DNA from: Pseudomonadota bacterium
Lineage (GTDB): Bacteria > Pseudomonadota > Alphaproteobacteria > Rickettsiales > UBA3002
Length of the DNA stretch: 64,000 bases
Assembly: GCA_040384265.1 (NCBI GenBank)
Contig: JAZKJM010000004.1
Location: forward strand, 1-64,000
Direction: 5' to 3'
In this document: in pieces, positions 1 to 8,841 of the stretch
Layout: each line of letters opens with the position of its first letter
How positions within the stretch are numbered: position 1 is the first letter of the stretch
Position numbers and translations under genes: made by a program
The notes under the pieces: generated by a model
Told to the model about the DNA's origin: nothing
Seen by the model: only the letters and a program-made list of their open reading frames with translations
Databases searched by the model: none

Positions 1-55
1 CTCAAAATCTTGTATCCTCACGGGTGTGCCGGTTCGAGTCCGGCCCGGGGCACCA
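1..55 (+). tRNA. tRNA-Leu (CAA), 3' part only
   Basis: The window opens inside a tRNA. The anticodon loop CTCAAAA carries anticodon CAA (Leu). It is followed by a long variable arm, as expected for a class II tRNA, a canonical T arm with TTCGAGT between 5-bp stems, the 3' acceptor strand, an A discriminator and an encoded CCA at 53-55. The D arm and 5' acceptor strand lie outside the window. Confidence 0.9.
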
Positions 56-146
56 TAGTCGAAATTGGTTTTATCGCATTGTGCAGGCTTGCTCGCGCCC
101 CATCGGGCCTTGATGCGTGGGCATAAGTCCCCTAAGATCGCGGCGT

Positions 147-821
147 ATGCAATGGATGAAAAAACTGTTTATCGTGCTCGCGGCGTGCATCCTGTTGGTG
201 GCGGGCGTCCTGTATGCGACGGCCGATAGCCATTATCCGGCGTTGCAGGATGGGGATTTGATTTTCCAAACATCGACCAGCAGCCAGTCAACGGCGATAC
301 TTGTCGCGACGGCGAACCGGTTTACCCATATGGGCATGATCAACATGGTGGGGAAGGATATCGTCGTGATCGAAGCGGCGGGAACAGTGAAGGAGACGCC
401 GCTCGCACAGTGGGTGAAGCGTGGCCTGTTCGAGCGCGTGGCTATCTATCGTGACCCAGCGCTGACACCGGCGCAGGCAAAGCAGATTATTGCGGCGGCG
501 AAAGGGTATTACGGCAAGCCGTATGATCTGTTCTTTTCGTTCCATAACGATGCGATTTATTGCAGCGAACTGCCTTATCTGGCGTACCGGAAGGCAGGCA
601 TTACGATTGGTACGGTGCAGAAAATAGCCGATCTGAATTTTGATAATGCCCCGGTTCGCAAGCTGATTGCGCGACGCTGGCAGCGTCACGCTGAGTGCCA
701 AGCGAAGCATTATGATTTTGCACAATGCTATGACTATATTCTGCATCAGGAGCTGGTAACGCCTGCAAGCATTGCCAAGGATGCACGGTTTACGAAAATC
801 TATTCCAACTACCCGTTTTAG
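147..821 (+). CDS. YiiX/YebB-like NlpC/P60-superfamily hydrolase, membrane-anchored
   Basis: About 225 aa from the ATG at 147; a GTG at 117 and an ATG at 156 are alternatives. Residues 5-25 form one hydrophobic segment (signal anchor or uncleaved signal peptide), so the rest should lie in the periplasm. The body fits permuted papain-like YiiX enzymes: a DGDLIFQTS start near residue 35, a His in FTHMGMI (about residue 61) and a Cys in IYCSELPYLAY (about 139), the expected catalytic pair. Family members are thought to act on amide or ester bonds in peptides, lipids or cell wall; the substrate here cannot be read. It stands alone, followed 18 bases later by the TPR/SGNH gene. The family call is fairly secure, the activity is inferred. 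Confidence 0.75.
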   Translation: MQWMKKLFIVLAACILLVAGVLYATADSHYPALQDGDLIFQTSTSSQSTAILVATANRFTHMGMINMVGKDIVVIEAAGTVKETPLAQWVKRGLFERVAIYRDPALTPAQAKQIIAAAKGYYGKPYDLFFSFHNDAIYCSELPYLAYRKAGITIGTVQKIADLNFDNAPVRKLIARRWQRHAECQAKHYDFAQCYDYILHQELVTPASIAKDARFTKIYSNYPF

Positions 822-839
822 CATGTGAAGCACTGAGTA

Positions 840-2117
840 ATGTTTACGGGATGCAGCACCATGATGCATGAGCAGATACGAGAGGCGCACGGGTGGTTGC
901 GGCAAGGCGAGGCGCTGAAGGCGCGCCAGCTGTTGCGGCAAGTGCTGAAGGCGCAGCCGCAGGCGCCGGAAGTGCTGTGCCTGTTGGCGCAGGCGGAGCG
1001 CAAGCTGCAGCACCATGCGGAAGCGGTGCTGCTGATGAAAAAATGCTGCGCACTGTCGCCGGCGCTTACCTACCGCGAGCATCTTGGGTTGGCGCTGCTA
1101 TTCAGCCAGCTGGGCAGCAACATGGCACCCGCGATGGAATGTTTTGCCGCAGTGCTGGCGGCGCAGCCAACGGCCTATGAGTCGGCGATGAACCTGCTGG
1201 GCCTCGCCGCGCGCAACGGCATGCCCGGTGACATGGTGCGCGCTGTGCTGCCGCTGTTGGCGCTGCCGCTGAACGATGCGCAGCGGGCGCGGCTGGATGC
1301 GTATCTCGCCATCGCGGCCTATCTGGAACATGATCTGTCGCGCGCGGCGGCGCATGCGCAAGAGGCGCTGGTGCGCCGTGCGGTGGCCTATGATGCGCAG
1401 GGCAAACCGCTGGCGAGCGACCTTGTCTATTTGATTATCTATGCCGAGTTTGTGAGCGACCTGCTGGCATTCCGCGCGGCACACCCGGCGTTGTATGCGC
1501 CGGTGGTGGCGGCGAAGCGGCTGCATGTGGTGGGCGAAAGCCACTGCCTGGCCCCGGCCCATTTGCAGGTGCGTGGCCATGGGGTGGTGCCGCATTGGCA
1601 GATGGGGACGAAGGCCTATTTCCTCACCGCGCCGGTGGGGGAGAGCTATCAATACGGGCTGCTGCAGATGGTGCGGGCGATTGCGCCGGAGGAACCCATG
1701 GTGCTGATGTTCGGCGAGATCGATTGCCGACCATCCGAGGGATTCATGGAGCATATGCTGCGCGACCCGGCCTACGATATGCAGCGCGGGATCGAGGCGG
1801 TGACGCAGGGCTATGCGGCATTTGCGGCGCGGCTGCAGCGCAAGCGCACCGGGGCGGCGTGGCTGTGCGGGGTGCCTGCCCCCATCCGCGCGGTGATGGC
1901 GGCGTTGCCGCTGGCCGAGCATGCGCGCTTCACGGGGATGATTGCGGCGTTTAACCGTTCACTGGCGCAGGCGGCGCAGGCGCGGGGATTGCGCTTCCTC
2001 GACATCCATGCCATGACGGTGGGCGAGGGCGGCTGGGCGCGCGATGGCGTGCATCTGGATGCGGTGCATCTCTCGCCTGCGCTGTTGCACACGGCACTGC
2101 AGGCATGCGTGGAATGA
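840..2117 (+). CDS. TPR protein with C-terminal SGNH/GDSL-hydrolase-like domain
   Basis: 425 aa (alternative start ATG at 861, 418 aa). The first 200 residues are helical with TPR character: repeating AR.LL..VL...P.APE patterns and Ala/Leu-rich helices. From about residue 225 the pattern changes to an alpha/beta domain with HVVGESHCL (block I-like, GESH), VLMFGEIDCR at about 289 (block III position) and DGVHLDAVHLSP at about 401 (block V-like Asp and His). This is the order of SGNH hydrolases, with GESH replacing the usual GDS and GEID replacing GxND. There is no signal peptide, so it is probably cytoplasmic. Such TPR-SGNH proteins often modify surface glycans, but no glycan genes are adjacent. 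Fold assignment moderate, function unknown. Confidence 0.6.
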   Translation: MFTGCSTMMHEQIREAHGWLRQGEALKARQLLRQVLKAQPQAPEVLCLLAQAERKLQHHAEAVLLMKKCCALSPALTYREHLGLALLFSQLGSNMAPAMECFAAVLAAQPTAYESAMNLLGLAARNGMPGDMVRAVLPLLALPLNDAQRARLDAYLAIAAYLEHDLSRAAAHAQEALVRRAVAYDAQGKPLASDLVYLIIYAEFVSDLLAFRAAHPALYAPVVAAKRLHVVGESHCLAPAHLQVRGHGVVPHWQMGTKAYFLTAPVGESYQYGLLQMVRAIAPEEPMVLMFGEIDCRPSEGFMEHMLRDPAYDMQRGIEAVTQGYAAFAARLQRKRTGAAWLCGVPAPIRAVMAALPLAEHARFTGMIAAFNRSLAQAAQARGLRFLDIHAMTVGEGGWARDGVHLDAVHLSPALLHTALQACVE

Positions 2118-2136
2118 ACGACGAAAAGGAATAGCC

Positions 2137-2358
2137 ATGGACGACGAAACGAAAGACAGCAACGGCACCGTGCTCAAGGACGGTGATTCGGTGACGCTGA
2201 TCAAAGACCTCAAAGTGAAGGGCGCCAACGCCACCCTTAAGCGCGGCACGATGGTGAAGAACATCCGCCTGACGTTTAATCCGGAAGAGATTGAGTGCAA
2301 TGCCGAGAAAATCAAAGGGCTGGTGCTGCGCACCGAGTTTCTGAAGAAGGCGAATTAA
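2137..2358 (+). CDS. PhnA/YjdM C-terminal-domain protein
   Basis: 73 aa. The ATG at 2137 follows a good AAAAGGA ribosome site. The sequence (VLKDGDSVTLIKDLKVKG near the N-terminus, then LKRGTMVKNIRL) matches the conserved C-terminal domain of the small YjdM/PhnA family. Family members of about 110 aa also carry an N-terminal zinc ribbon, which is absent here. The old link with phosphonate use is only historical, and no phn genes are nearby. Its stop codon overlaps the stop of the convergent MarR-GNAT gene by 3 bases. Family call good, function unknown. Confidence 0.8.
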   Translation: MDDETKDSNGTVLKDGDSVTLIKDLKVKGANATLKRGTMVKNIRLTFNPEEIECNAEKIKGLVLRTEFLKKAN

Positions 2359-3287
2359 AGCGCCAGTTCCCATGTTTCGCCCCTGAGCGTCGCGCCGAAG
2401 AAGGCGCTTTCTTCCTCGTGGGCGAGTTCCATGCCCAGTTTCTGGTAGATGCGGCGGGCGCTGGTGTTGCTGGCGGTGGTGAACAGGGTGATGCGCGCAT
2501 ACCCCTTGCTGCGTGCGAACTGGATCGATTTTTCGAGCAGTTTGGTGGCCAGCCCCATGCCGCGCGCGGCGGGCTCGACATAGAGCAGGCGCAGCTTGGC
2601 GGTGGTTTCATCGGCGCGGATGAGAAAGAGCGAGCCGAGAATCTGCCCATCCTGCTCGACAATCCAGCTGCGCTCCCATTCAGGCTGATATTTCTCGACG
2701 AAATCGGCCATGATATGGGCGACGAAGGCCTCAAAACGCTCATCCCAGCCGAATTCGGGCGCCATCACCGCGCCGTGGCGGTGGATGATCCAGCCCGCAT
2801 CACCGCTGCGCAATTGGCGGAAGATGACGGGGGCCGCCGGCGTGCCGTCGAGGATGGATTGCACGCGATCCATCGCCGCCACCAGCTGGTGGCGTTTGGC
2901 AGGGCTCATGGGGGCGACGAGGCCGCCGATATGGCGGTTGACCTTATCCTCCAGCGTTGGCAATTGCTTGAGGCCGTGGGCGGAGAGGGACAGATGGAGC
3001 TGGCGCTTATCCGCCGCCGAACGGGTGCGTTTGACCATCCGCTTGCGCGCCAACCCCGCGATCAGGCGGCTGAGATAGCCCATATCCATCGATAATTCCT
3101 GCGCCAGCATGCTGGCGGTGATGCCCGGTCGACGGGCCAGCTCGTGCAAAATGCGGCATTCGGGCAGGTTGTAGGGGCCGTTGAGATAGGTCGCATCCAG
3201 CACGCCCAGATGCTGGGAGTAAAACCGGTTGAAGCGCCGGATGGCGTCGATATCGGGGGTGATGTCCATATTCATTGACGTAATCAA
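2355..3287 (-). CDS. MarR-family regulator fused to GNAT acetyltransferase
   Basis: 310 aa. Residues about 15-150 form a MarR winged helix (DMGYLSRLIAGLARKRMVKR recognition and wing region). Residues about 155-305 form a GNAT domain with the acetyl-CoA site VEPAARGMGLATKLLE and a terminal NTSARRIYQKLGM motif. This fused architecture is known in many proteobacteria, where a DNA-binding head is joined to an N-acetyltransferase; ligand and target are unknown here. It is transcribed away from hisB across about 100 bases, an AT-rich stretch (3288-3387) that likely holds both promoters and possibly its own operator. Confidence 0.85.
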   Translation of the reverse strand: MITSMNMDITPDIDAIRRFNRFYSQHLGVLDATYLNGPYNLPECRILHELARRPGITASMLAQELSMDMGYLSRLIAGLARKRMVKRTRSAADKRQLHLSLSAHGLKQLPTLEDKVNRHIGGLVAPMSPAKRHQLVAAMDRVQSILDGTPAAPVIFRQLRSGDAGWIIHRHGAVMAPEFGWDERFEAFVAHIMADFVEKYQPEWERSWIVEQDGQILGSLFLIRADETTAKLRLLYVEPAARGMGLATKLLEKSIQFARSKGYARITLFTTASNTSARRIYQKLGMELAHEEESAFFGATLRGETWELAL

Positions 3288-3387
3288 CTAACTATTTGTT
3301 GATGTCAACTACATTTGCTTTTCCTGCGTTGTGCCAGTTGACGTGGGCCGCGCACTGGTCTAATTTGAATTTTCAGGAGATTTTTAC

Positions 3388-3990
3388 ATGACCGCACGCA
3401 CTGCCCGCGTTGAACGCGCGACGAAAGAGACCAATGTTTCCGTTGAGGTGAATCTCGATGGGACGGGGAAATACGACATCTCGACCGGGATCGGGTTTCT
3501 CGACCATATGCTCGAGCAGCTGTCGCGCCATAGCCTGATCGATATCACGCTGAAAGCGAAGGGTGATCTGCATATCGATTTCCACCACACGACGGAAGAT
3601 ACCGGCCTTGCCATCGGCAAAGCGGTGGCGGATGCGCTGGGGGAACGGCTTGGCATCACGCGCTTCGGCTCCGCCCTGTCGCCGATGGATGAAACGCTGA
3701 CACGCGTGGCGCTCGACCTGTCGGGCCGCCCGTATTTCGTGTGGAAGGTGGAGTTCAGCAAAGACAAACTGGGCGATATGGACACGGAATTATTCCGCGA
3801 ATGGTTCCAGGCGTTTGCGAGCCAGGCGGGCACCACGCTGCATATCGAGAATCTCTATGGCATCAACAACCACCATATTGTCGAGAGCTGCTTCAAGGGC
3901 CTCGCCCGGGCGCTGCGCGAGGCGATTGCGATCGACCCGCGCAAGGCGGATGCGGTGCCTTCGACCAAGGGCGTGTTGACCAAACACTAG
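3388..3990 (+). CDS. hisB: Imidazoleglycerol-phosphate dehydratase
   Basis: 200 aa, the normal length of the monofunctional enzyme; the phosphatase domain of enterobacterial HisB is absent. Dehydrates imidazole-glycerol phosphate to imidazole-acetol phosphate in histidine synthesis. The metal-binding clusters are present: [27 protein letters not shown] and [20 protein letters not shown]. Start set by AGGAG at 3375-3379. It heads the operon hisB-DUF2628-hisH-GNAT-hisA-hisF-hisE-hinT. Confidence 0.98.
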   Translation: MTARTARVERATKETNVSVEVNLDGTGKYDISTGIGFLDHMLEQLSRHSLIDITLKAKGDLHIDFHHTTEDTGLAIGKAVADALGERLGITRFGSALSPMDETLTRVALDLSGRPYFVWKVEFSKDKLGDMDTELFREWFQAFASQAGTTLHIENLYGINNHHIVESCFKGLARALREAIAIDPRKADAVPSTKGVLTKH

Positions 3991-4020
3991 CGGATGCAGC
4001 GCGCATCACGGAGCATGAGC

Positions 4021-4404
4021 ATGTTCGGACCATCGGAAAAGACCTTCACCGTGTATGAAAAACCCGAAGCGGCAGAGCCGACGGATCGGGTGGTGCTGGT
4101 GCGCGAGGGGTTCTCGTTTTGGGCGTTTGCACTGCATATCCTCTGGCTGCTGGGCAACCGCTTGTGGTTGGTCGCACTGGGCTATGTGGTGGCGATGGGG
4201 CTCATTGTTGAAGTGGGCGGCATGCTGCAGGTGTCAGCGATTTCTATCGGCATTTTGCAGGCCGGGTTGCAGGTGCTGCTGGGCTTCAACGCCTATGACC
4301 TGGAAGCGATGACGCTGCGCCGCAAGGGCTACCGCTTCGCCGGGGTGATTGTGGCGGAATCGCCGATGCATGCGCAGCGGCGCTATCACGAATTCGCGGC
4401 CTGA
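4021..4404 (+). CDS. DUF2628 family membrane protein
   Basis: 127 aa from the ATG at 4021 (alternatives at 4015 and 3994). The pattern fits DUF2628: FTVYEKP near the N-terminus, a VLVREGFSFWAFALHILWLL block leading into two or three hydrophobic segments (residues about 35-90), then a GFNAYDLEAMTLRRKGYR region and a terminal A.RRYHEF. These small inner-membrane proteins sit beside hisB/hisH in many Alphaproteobacteria. Their role is unknown, and no step of histidine synthesis is missing that they would need to fill. It is one base from hisH, so probably translationally coupled. Confidence 0.85.
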   Translation: MFGPSEKTFTVYEKPEAAEPTDRVVLVREGFSFWAFALHILWLLGNRLWLVALGYVVAMGLIVEVGGMLQVSAISIGILQAGLQVLLGFNAYDLEAMTLRRKGYRFAGVIVAESPMHAQRRYHEFAA

Positions 4405-4405
4405 C

Positions 4406-5035
4406 ATGCGGGTCGCCATCATTGATTGCGGTGCCGGGAATTTGCATTCCGTGCGCAAAGCCATCGCCACGCAGCTGCCTGCAGGCGCGACGCTCGACGT
4501 AGTGACGGATGCGGCAGCGATGGCAAATGCGACCCATATCGTGTTGCCGGGGGTGGGGGATTTCGCGGATTGCATGCAGGGCTTCACGGCGCTGCCGGGC
4601 ATGCGCGCGGCGGTCGAGGACGCGGTGCTGGTGCAGAAAAAGCCGTTCCTTGGCATTTGTGTCGGCATGCAGATGCTGTTTGAGCGCGGTCACGAACATG
4701 GCGACCATGCCGGGCTTGGCTGGTTCGATGGGCAGGTGCGCCTGATCGCACCAACGGATGACAGCCTGAAAATTCCGCATATGGGCTGGAACCGGCTGCA
4801 GGTCGCGGATGCGACGCACCCGTTCCTTGCCGGGATCGACCAGGGTGCGTTCGTTTATTTCGTCCATTCCTATGCTGCAACGCAATGCAACCCCGCAGAG
4901 GTGCTCGGCATGGTTGACTATGGGGGGGATGTTGTGGCACTCATCGCCCGCGATAACATTGTGGGCACGCAATTCCATCCGGAAAAGAGCCAACGCGTGG
5001 GCCTTGCGATGATACGAAATTTTTTGGGTATGTGA
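4406..5035 (+). CDS. hisH: Imidazole glycerol phosphate synthase, glutaminase subunit
   Basis: 209 aa. Releases ammonia from glutamine and channels it to HisF. A class I glutamine amidotransferase: GAGNLHSVRKA at the N-terminus, nucleophile Cys in PFLGICVGMQMLFERG, and the His-Glu pair in GTQFHPEKS near the C-terminus. The ATG at 4406 gives the canonical N-terminus MRVAIIDCGAGN. Its partner hisF lies three genes downstream in the same operon. Confidence 0.97.
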   Translation: MRVAIIDCGAGNLHSVRKAIATQLPAGATLDVVTDAAAMANATHIVLPGVGDFADCMQGFTALPGMRAAVEDAVLVQKKPFLGICVGMQMLFERGHEHGDHAGLGWFDGQVRLIAPTDDSLKIPHMGWNRLQVADATHPFLAGIDQGAFVYFVHSYAATQCNPAEVLGMVDYGGDVVALIARDNIVGTQFHPEKSQRVGLAMIRNFLGM

Positions 5036-5036
5036 T

Positions 5037-5603
5037 ATGCCAACTGCAACTGACGCAAAATCCGTTCCGCATAAACTCAGTGTCGAAAAGAAAACGACGC
5101 TCAGCGATAACGACCTCAACGAGCTGTCGATTGCGACCGAGGATGCCATCACCGACGGCATCGGTTTCAACTGGATGACGCCGCCGATGCGCGAGACGAT
5201 CGAGAGCTACTGGCGCGGGGTGATGATGGTGCCCACCCGCAGCCTGTTTGTCGCCAAGCTCGATAATGCCATCGCCGGGTCGATCCAATTGCTGCGGCCG
5301 AGCAAGTCGAAGGAAACTTCGGCGTTTGCGGCGACTATCGAGGCGCATTTCGTGGCCCCCTGGGCGCGTGGGCATGGGCTTGCGCCGATGCTGCTCGAAG
5401 CCGCAGAACGCGAGGCGGCCAAGGAAGGGTTTGCCGTCATCAACCTGTCCGTGCGCGAGACGCAGGCGCGGGCGCTGGAAGTGTATCGCACCCATGGTTA
5501 TCTCGAATGGGGCACGATGCCATATTATGAATTCGTCAATGCCAGCATGGTGTCGGGGCATTTCTTCTATAAAAAACTCGAACCGATTTCGAACCTGATA
5601 TGA
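5037..5603 (+). CDS. GNAT-family N-acetyltransferase embedded in his operon
   Basis: 188 aa. GNAT fold: an acetyl-CoA-binding stretch around residues 115-130 ([21 protein letters not shown]) and a later [20 protein letters not shown] motif. It starts one base after hisH stops, and its stop overlaps the hisA start (ATGA), so it is co-translated with the his genes. GNAT genes are often found in alphaproteobacterial his operons at this place, but the acceptor substrate is unknown and it is not a recognised step of the pathway. Family assignment good, substrate unknown. Confidence 0.88.
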   Translation: MPTATDAKSVPHKLSVEKKTTLSDNDLNELSIATEDAITDGIGFNWMTPPMRETIESYWRGVMMVPTRSLFVAKLDNAIAGSIQLLRPSKSKETSAFAATIEAHFVAPWARGHGLAPMLLEAAEREAAKEGFAVINLSVRETQARALEVYRTHGYLEWGTMPYYEFVNASMVSGHFFYKKLEPISNLI

Positions 5604-6325
5604 AACTTTACCCCGCCATTGACCTGAAAGACGGCAACTGCGTACGCCTGTTTCGCGGCGATATGAAAGCCGCGACGGTGTATCACGAGGACCCCAGCGC
5701 CCAGGCGCGCCGCTTCGAGGCGGCCGGGTTCGATTACCTGCATGTGGTCGATCTTAACGGCGCGGTCAGCGGTGCGACGGTGAACCGGCCGGTGGTTGAG
5801 CGCATCCTCAAAGCGGTGACGATGCCGGTGCAGCTGGGTGGCGGCATCCGCGACCGGGCGAATGTGGAAACATGGCTGGAAGCAGGCGTTAGCCGCGTTA
5901 TCCTTGGCACGGCGGCGGTGAAAAATCCGGCGCTGGTGAGGGAAGTGGCGCGCGCCCATCCGGGCAAAATCGCGGTCGGGATCGATGCGCGCGGCGGCAT
6001 GGTGGCTGTTGAGGGCTGGGTGAAAGCCTCGACCATGCGCGCGGTCGATCTGGCGCTGTTGTTTGAGGATGCGGGCGTGTCGGCCATCATCTATACCGAC
6101 ATTGCGCGTGACGGCACGTTGGAAGGGCCCAACCTCGATGAAACCGTGGCGCTCGCCAAAGCGATTTCGATTCCCGTGATTCTTTCGGGCGGCATTGGCT
6201 CGATGGATGATTTGCGCGCGGTGAAGGCGCAGGCGGCGTCGGGCATCGAGGGCATTATCATTGGCCGCGCCTTGTATGAAAACACCATCCAGCCGTACGA
6301 TGCGCTGGCGCTGATGGCCGAATAA
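5600..6325 (+). CDS. hisA: Phosphoribosyl-formimino-AICAR phosphate isomerase
   Basis: 241 aa, full length. Amadori isomerisation of ProFAR to PRFAR. Beta/alpha barrel with the catalytic Asp in [13 protein letters not shown], a second conserved Asp in [14 protein letters not shown], and phosphate-binding loops LGGGIRD and [10 protein letters not shown]. The start overlaps the upstream GNAT gene (ATGA) and the stop overlaps hisF (TAATG). Confidence 0.97.
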   Translation: MKLYPAIDLKDGNCVRLFRGDMKAATVYHEDPSAQARRFEAAGFDYLHVVDLNGAVSGATVNRPVVERILKAVTMPVQLGGGIRDRANVETWLEAGVSRVILGTAAVKNPALVREVARAHPGKIAVGIDARGGMVAVEGWVKASTMRAVDLALLFEDAGVSAIIYTDIARDGTLEGPNLDETVALAKAISIPVILSGGIGSMDDLRAVKAQAASGIEGIIIGRALYENTIQPYDALALMAE

Positions 6326-7089
6326 TGGCCTTCCCGGTGCGCATCATTCCCTGCCTCGATGTCACCGGCGGCCGGGTGGTAAAGGGTATCAATTTCCTCG
6401 ATCTGGTGGATGCCGGCGACCCGGTGGAACAGGCCCGCGGCTATGACGCGCAGGGCGCCGATGAGCTGTGTTTTTTGGATATTACGGCGACGTCTGACAA
6501 TCGCGGCATCTTGCACGATATGGTGGATCGCGTGGCGCAGCATTGCTTCATGCCGTTCACGGTAGGCGGCGGTGTGCGCGAGCTGAACGATATTCGCACG
6601 CTGCTGCTTGCGGGCGCGGATAAAGTCTCGATCAATTCCGCGGCGGTGACGCGGCCGGAATTCGTGCGCGAGGCCTCGCAAAAATTCGGCGCGCAATGCA
6701 TCGTGGTGGCGATCGACGCCAAGCGCGTGAGCGACGGAAAATGGGAGATTTTCACCCATGGCGGCCGCCGCCCGACCGGCATCGACGCAGTCGAGTGGGC
6801 AGTGCGGATGAGCGAATATGGTGCGGGCGAATTGCTCGTCACCTCGATGGACCGCGACGGCACCAAGGATGGGTATGACACCGACCTGATCGCGCAGATT
6901 TCGCGCAAAACGCGGGTGCCGGTGATTGCGTCGGGCGGTGTGGGTGCGCTGCAGCATTTTGCCGATGGCGCGCGCGCCGGGGCGACCGGCCTGCTTGCGG
7001 CAAGCGTGTTCCATTTCGGCCAATTCACGGTCGCGCAGGTGAAAGACGCTTTATCCGCGCAGCAGATTGCGGTAAGGAAGACAGTATGA
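6325..7089 (+). CDS. hisF: Imidazole glycerol phosphate synthase, cyclase subunit
   Basis: 254 aa, normal length. Condenses PRFAR with HisH-derived ammonia to give imidazole-glycerol phosphate and AICAR. N-terminal [16 protein letters not shown] carries the catalytic Asp; the second catalytic Asp lies in [13 protein letters not shown]; phosphate loops are [10 protein letters not shown] and [11 protein letters not shown]. Overlaps hisA by one base and hisE by four. Confidence 0.98.
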   Translation: MAFPVRIIPCLDVTGGRVVKGINFLDLVDAGDPVEQARGYDAQGADELCFLDITATSDNRGILHDMVDRVAQHCFMPFTVGGGVRELNDIRTLLLAGADKVSINSAAVTRPEFVREASQKFGAQCIVVAIDAKRVSDGKWEIFTHGGRRPTGIDAVEWAVRMSEYGAGELLVTSMDRDGTKDGYDTDLIAQISRKTRVPVIASGGVGALQHFADGARAGATGLLAASVFHFGQFTVAQVKDALSAQQIAVRKTV

Positions 7090-7412
7090 GCGCATTTGAT
7101 TATCTGGATACGGTGGTTGCCACCATTGCAAGCCGTGTTGGCGGCGACCCGAAACTGTCGCACACCGCCAAGCTGCTGAAGAAGGGCACGCCGCGCATCG
7201 CCAAAAAACTGGGCGAGGAAGCGGTCGAAACCGCGATTGCCGCGGTGCAGGGCAACAAGCCCGAGACGATTGCCGAAAGCGCCGATATGCTGTTCCACCT
7301 GCTGGTGCTGTGGCAATCCATGGGCATTGCGCCTGCCGAGGTGATGGCCGAGTTGGAGCGCCGCAAAGGCGTGAGCGGCCTTGCCGAAAAAGCCGCGCGG
7401 GTCGAGCCGTAA
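7086..7412 (+). CDS. hisE: Phosphoribosyl-ATP pyrophosphatase
   Basis: 108 aa, stand-alone HisE of the MazG-like all-alpha NTP pyrophosphatase fold. Hydrolyses PR-ATP to PR-AMP, step two of histidine synthesis. [20 protein letters not shown], followed by [14 protein letters not shown], gives the conserved acidic metal-binding residues. HisI (PR-AMP cyclohydrolase), often fused to HisE elsewhere, is not in this window. Confidence 0.96.
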   Translation: MSAFDYLDTVVATIASRVGGDPKLSHTAKLLKKGTPRIAKKLGEEAVETAIAAVQGNKPETIAESADMLFHLLVLWQSMGIAPAEVMAELERRKGVSGLAEKAARVEP

Positions 7413-7765
7413 TGGCCTATGATGCAAACAATGTGTTCGCCAAAATCCTGCGTGGCGAGATTCCCTGCGCGCGGGTTTTCGAGAATGCCTTTGCGCTCGC
7501 CTTTCATGATATTGCACCGAGCGCCCCGCAGCATATCCTCGTGATTCCCAAAGGCGCGTACCGGCATTATGCCGATTTCATCGCTCGCGCTTCGGCTGCA
7601 GAAGTGCAGGGTTTTTTTGCCGCCGTCGGCGAAATTGCTGCGCAGCAATCGCTTGGGGATTTCCGCCTCATCAGCAATAACGGTGAAGGGGCGGGCCAAT
7701 CGGTGCCGCATTTTCACGTTCACCTGCTTGCCGGCAAACCGATGGGCGCGCTGCTGGGCGAGTGA
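7412..7765 (+). CDS. hinT: HIT-family nucleotide-binding hydrolase (HinT-like)
   Basis: 117 aa. The ATG at 7412 overlaps the hisE stop (TAATG). Histidine-triad purine nucleoside phosphoramidase: N-terminal NVFAKILRGEIPCARVFE, central NNGEGAGQSVPHFHVHLLAG with the HxHxH catalytic triad. Acts in the cytosol on AMP-N or acyl-AMP adducts. Placement after hisE is common in Alphaproteobacteria. The his operon probably ends here: the following 105 bases hold no gene and no clear terminator, only a repeated GCTAGC at 7776 and 7799. Confidence 0.93.
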   Translation: MAYDANNVFAKILRGEIPCARVFENAFALAFHDIAPSAPQHILVIPKGAYRHYADFIARASAAEVQGFFAAVGEIAAQQSLGDFRLISNNGEGAGQSVPHFHVHLLAGKPMGALLGE

Positions 7766-7870
7766 CCGCCACGGCGCTAGCGGATACATACACAGGGCTA
7801 GCGTTGCGGTTGAATCTCGATCACAGGCAGTGTAGGCCCATGGGCATAACCCCCAACCCATTATGGCCCT

Positions 7871-8698
7871 ATGACCAGTTCCGCCCAGCTTACCACCTGC
7901 ATGCAATGCGGCCACGCGCCAATGGTACAGTTACACTCTTTTGCTGCGTTCATGGAACGCCTGCGCACGGTGGCCGATAGCCGCCGCGGGATGCAGGCGT
8001 ATCTCGAAGCAAATCCGGATGCGGCGTTTGAGGCGTTTGTGGCATGCGGCAACTGCCGGGTGATCCGAATCCACCCGACGCCGACAGGCGCGGTGCTTGG
8101 GCGGTTTTATACCCATTACAGCGGCAATGTGGGCTATGCGAACAAGAGCGCCTCCAAAACCCGCCGCGCCACCAAACGCATCGCCATGCTGACGAAACAG
8201 ACGGGCGCGGTGGCCGGGGCACGCTTCCTCGATGTGGGGTGTAATTTGGGTTTCGCGGTCGAAGCGGCGCGGCTTGGCGGCTTCAGCGCCACCGGCATCG
8301 AGATCGGCACACAGGCGGTGGAGCAGGCGAAAACGCTGTTTCCTGAGAACCGTTTTATCGCCACCACGGCGGAAGAATTTGCGCAAACCGGCGAGCGGTT
8401 CGATGTGGTCTATTGTGCGGAAGTGATTGAGCATGTGCCGGATGTGCGCGCCTTTGCACAGGCGCTCGCGCAGCTGGTGGCGCCCGGCGGCACCCTGTTT
8501 CTGACCACCCCGGATGCCGGGCATTGGCGGCGCAACCGTAACTTCCTCGCCTGGTTGGAGGTGAAACCGCCCGAGCATGTGAACTGGCAGACCCGCCAAA
8601 GCTTAGCGATGCTGTTCATGGCGCTGGGCTTCGAGCGGCCACGCTTCCGCTTCAACCTGAAGCCGGGGATCAAAATGCTCGTGAAGCGGGCGGCTTAG
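7871..8698 (+). CDS. Class I SAM-dependent methyltransferase with N-terminal Cys motifs
   Basis: 275 aa. Residues about 1-65 carry two Cys pairs (CMQCG near residue 10 and CGNC near 60), suggesting a small zinc-binding head. Residues about 115-240 are a Rossmann methyltransferase: motif I RFLDVGCNLGFAVEAA, acidic end of beta 2 at GIEIG, and VYCAEVIEHVPD, resembling the UbiG/Methyltransf_11-13 group. Such zinc-headed methyltransferases are often found in surface-sugar pathways, but none is adjacent. Substrate unknown. Confidence 0.8.
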   Translation: MTSSAQLTTCMQCGHAPMVQLHSFAAFMERLRTVADSRRGMQAYLEANPDAAFEAFVACGNCRVIRIHPTPTGAVLGRFYTHYSGNVGYANKSASKTRRATKRIAMLTKQTGAVAGARFLDVGCNLGFAVEAARLGGFSATGIEIGTQAVEQAKTLFPENRFIATTAEEFAQTGERFDVVYCAEVIEHVPDVRAFAQALAQLVAPGGTLFLTTPDAGHWRRNRNFLAWLEVKPPEHVNWQTRQSLAMLFMALGFERPRFRFNLKPGIKMLVKRAA

Positions 8699-8730
8699 GG
8701 CATTCTTATTCCTATCACTCTATGCCCACA

Positions 8731-8825
8731 ACCACCGTTGTCACCCCGGCTTTATGCCGGGGTCCATCTTCCTTGCGATGATAACAGGTGGACCCCGTCA
8801 TGCGACGGGGTGACAGGCTGGTGGT
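8731..8825. repeat. REP-like palindrome pair (inverted doublet)
   Basis: Two related hairpins in opposite orientation. One has stem ACCCCGGC/GCCGGGGT (8743-8763, loop TTTAT); the other has stem ACCCCGTC/GACGGGGT (8792-8811, loop ATGC). Flanking ACCACC (8731) and GGTGGT (8820) close the unit. It lies between the ends of the convergent methyltransferase and maf genes, a usual site for extragenic palindromes. A related single hairpin is at 9811-9830. Confidence 0.85.
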
Positions 8826-8841
8826 ATCAATCAGCAATGAT

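Noticed and set aside
7776-7804. Repeated GCTAGC after hinT as a terminator.
   Set aside because: The two copies can pair but leave a large loop and no T-run follows.
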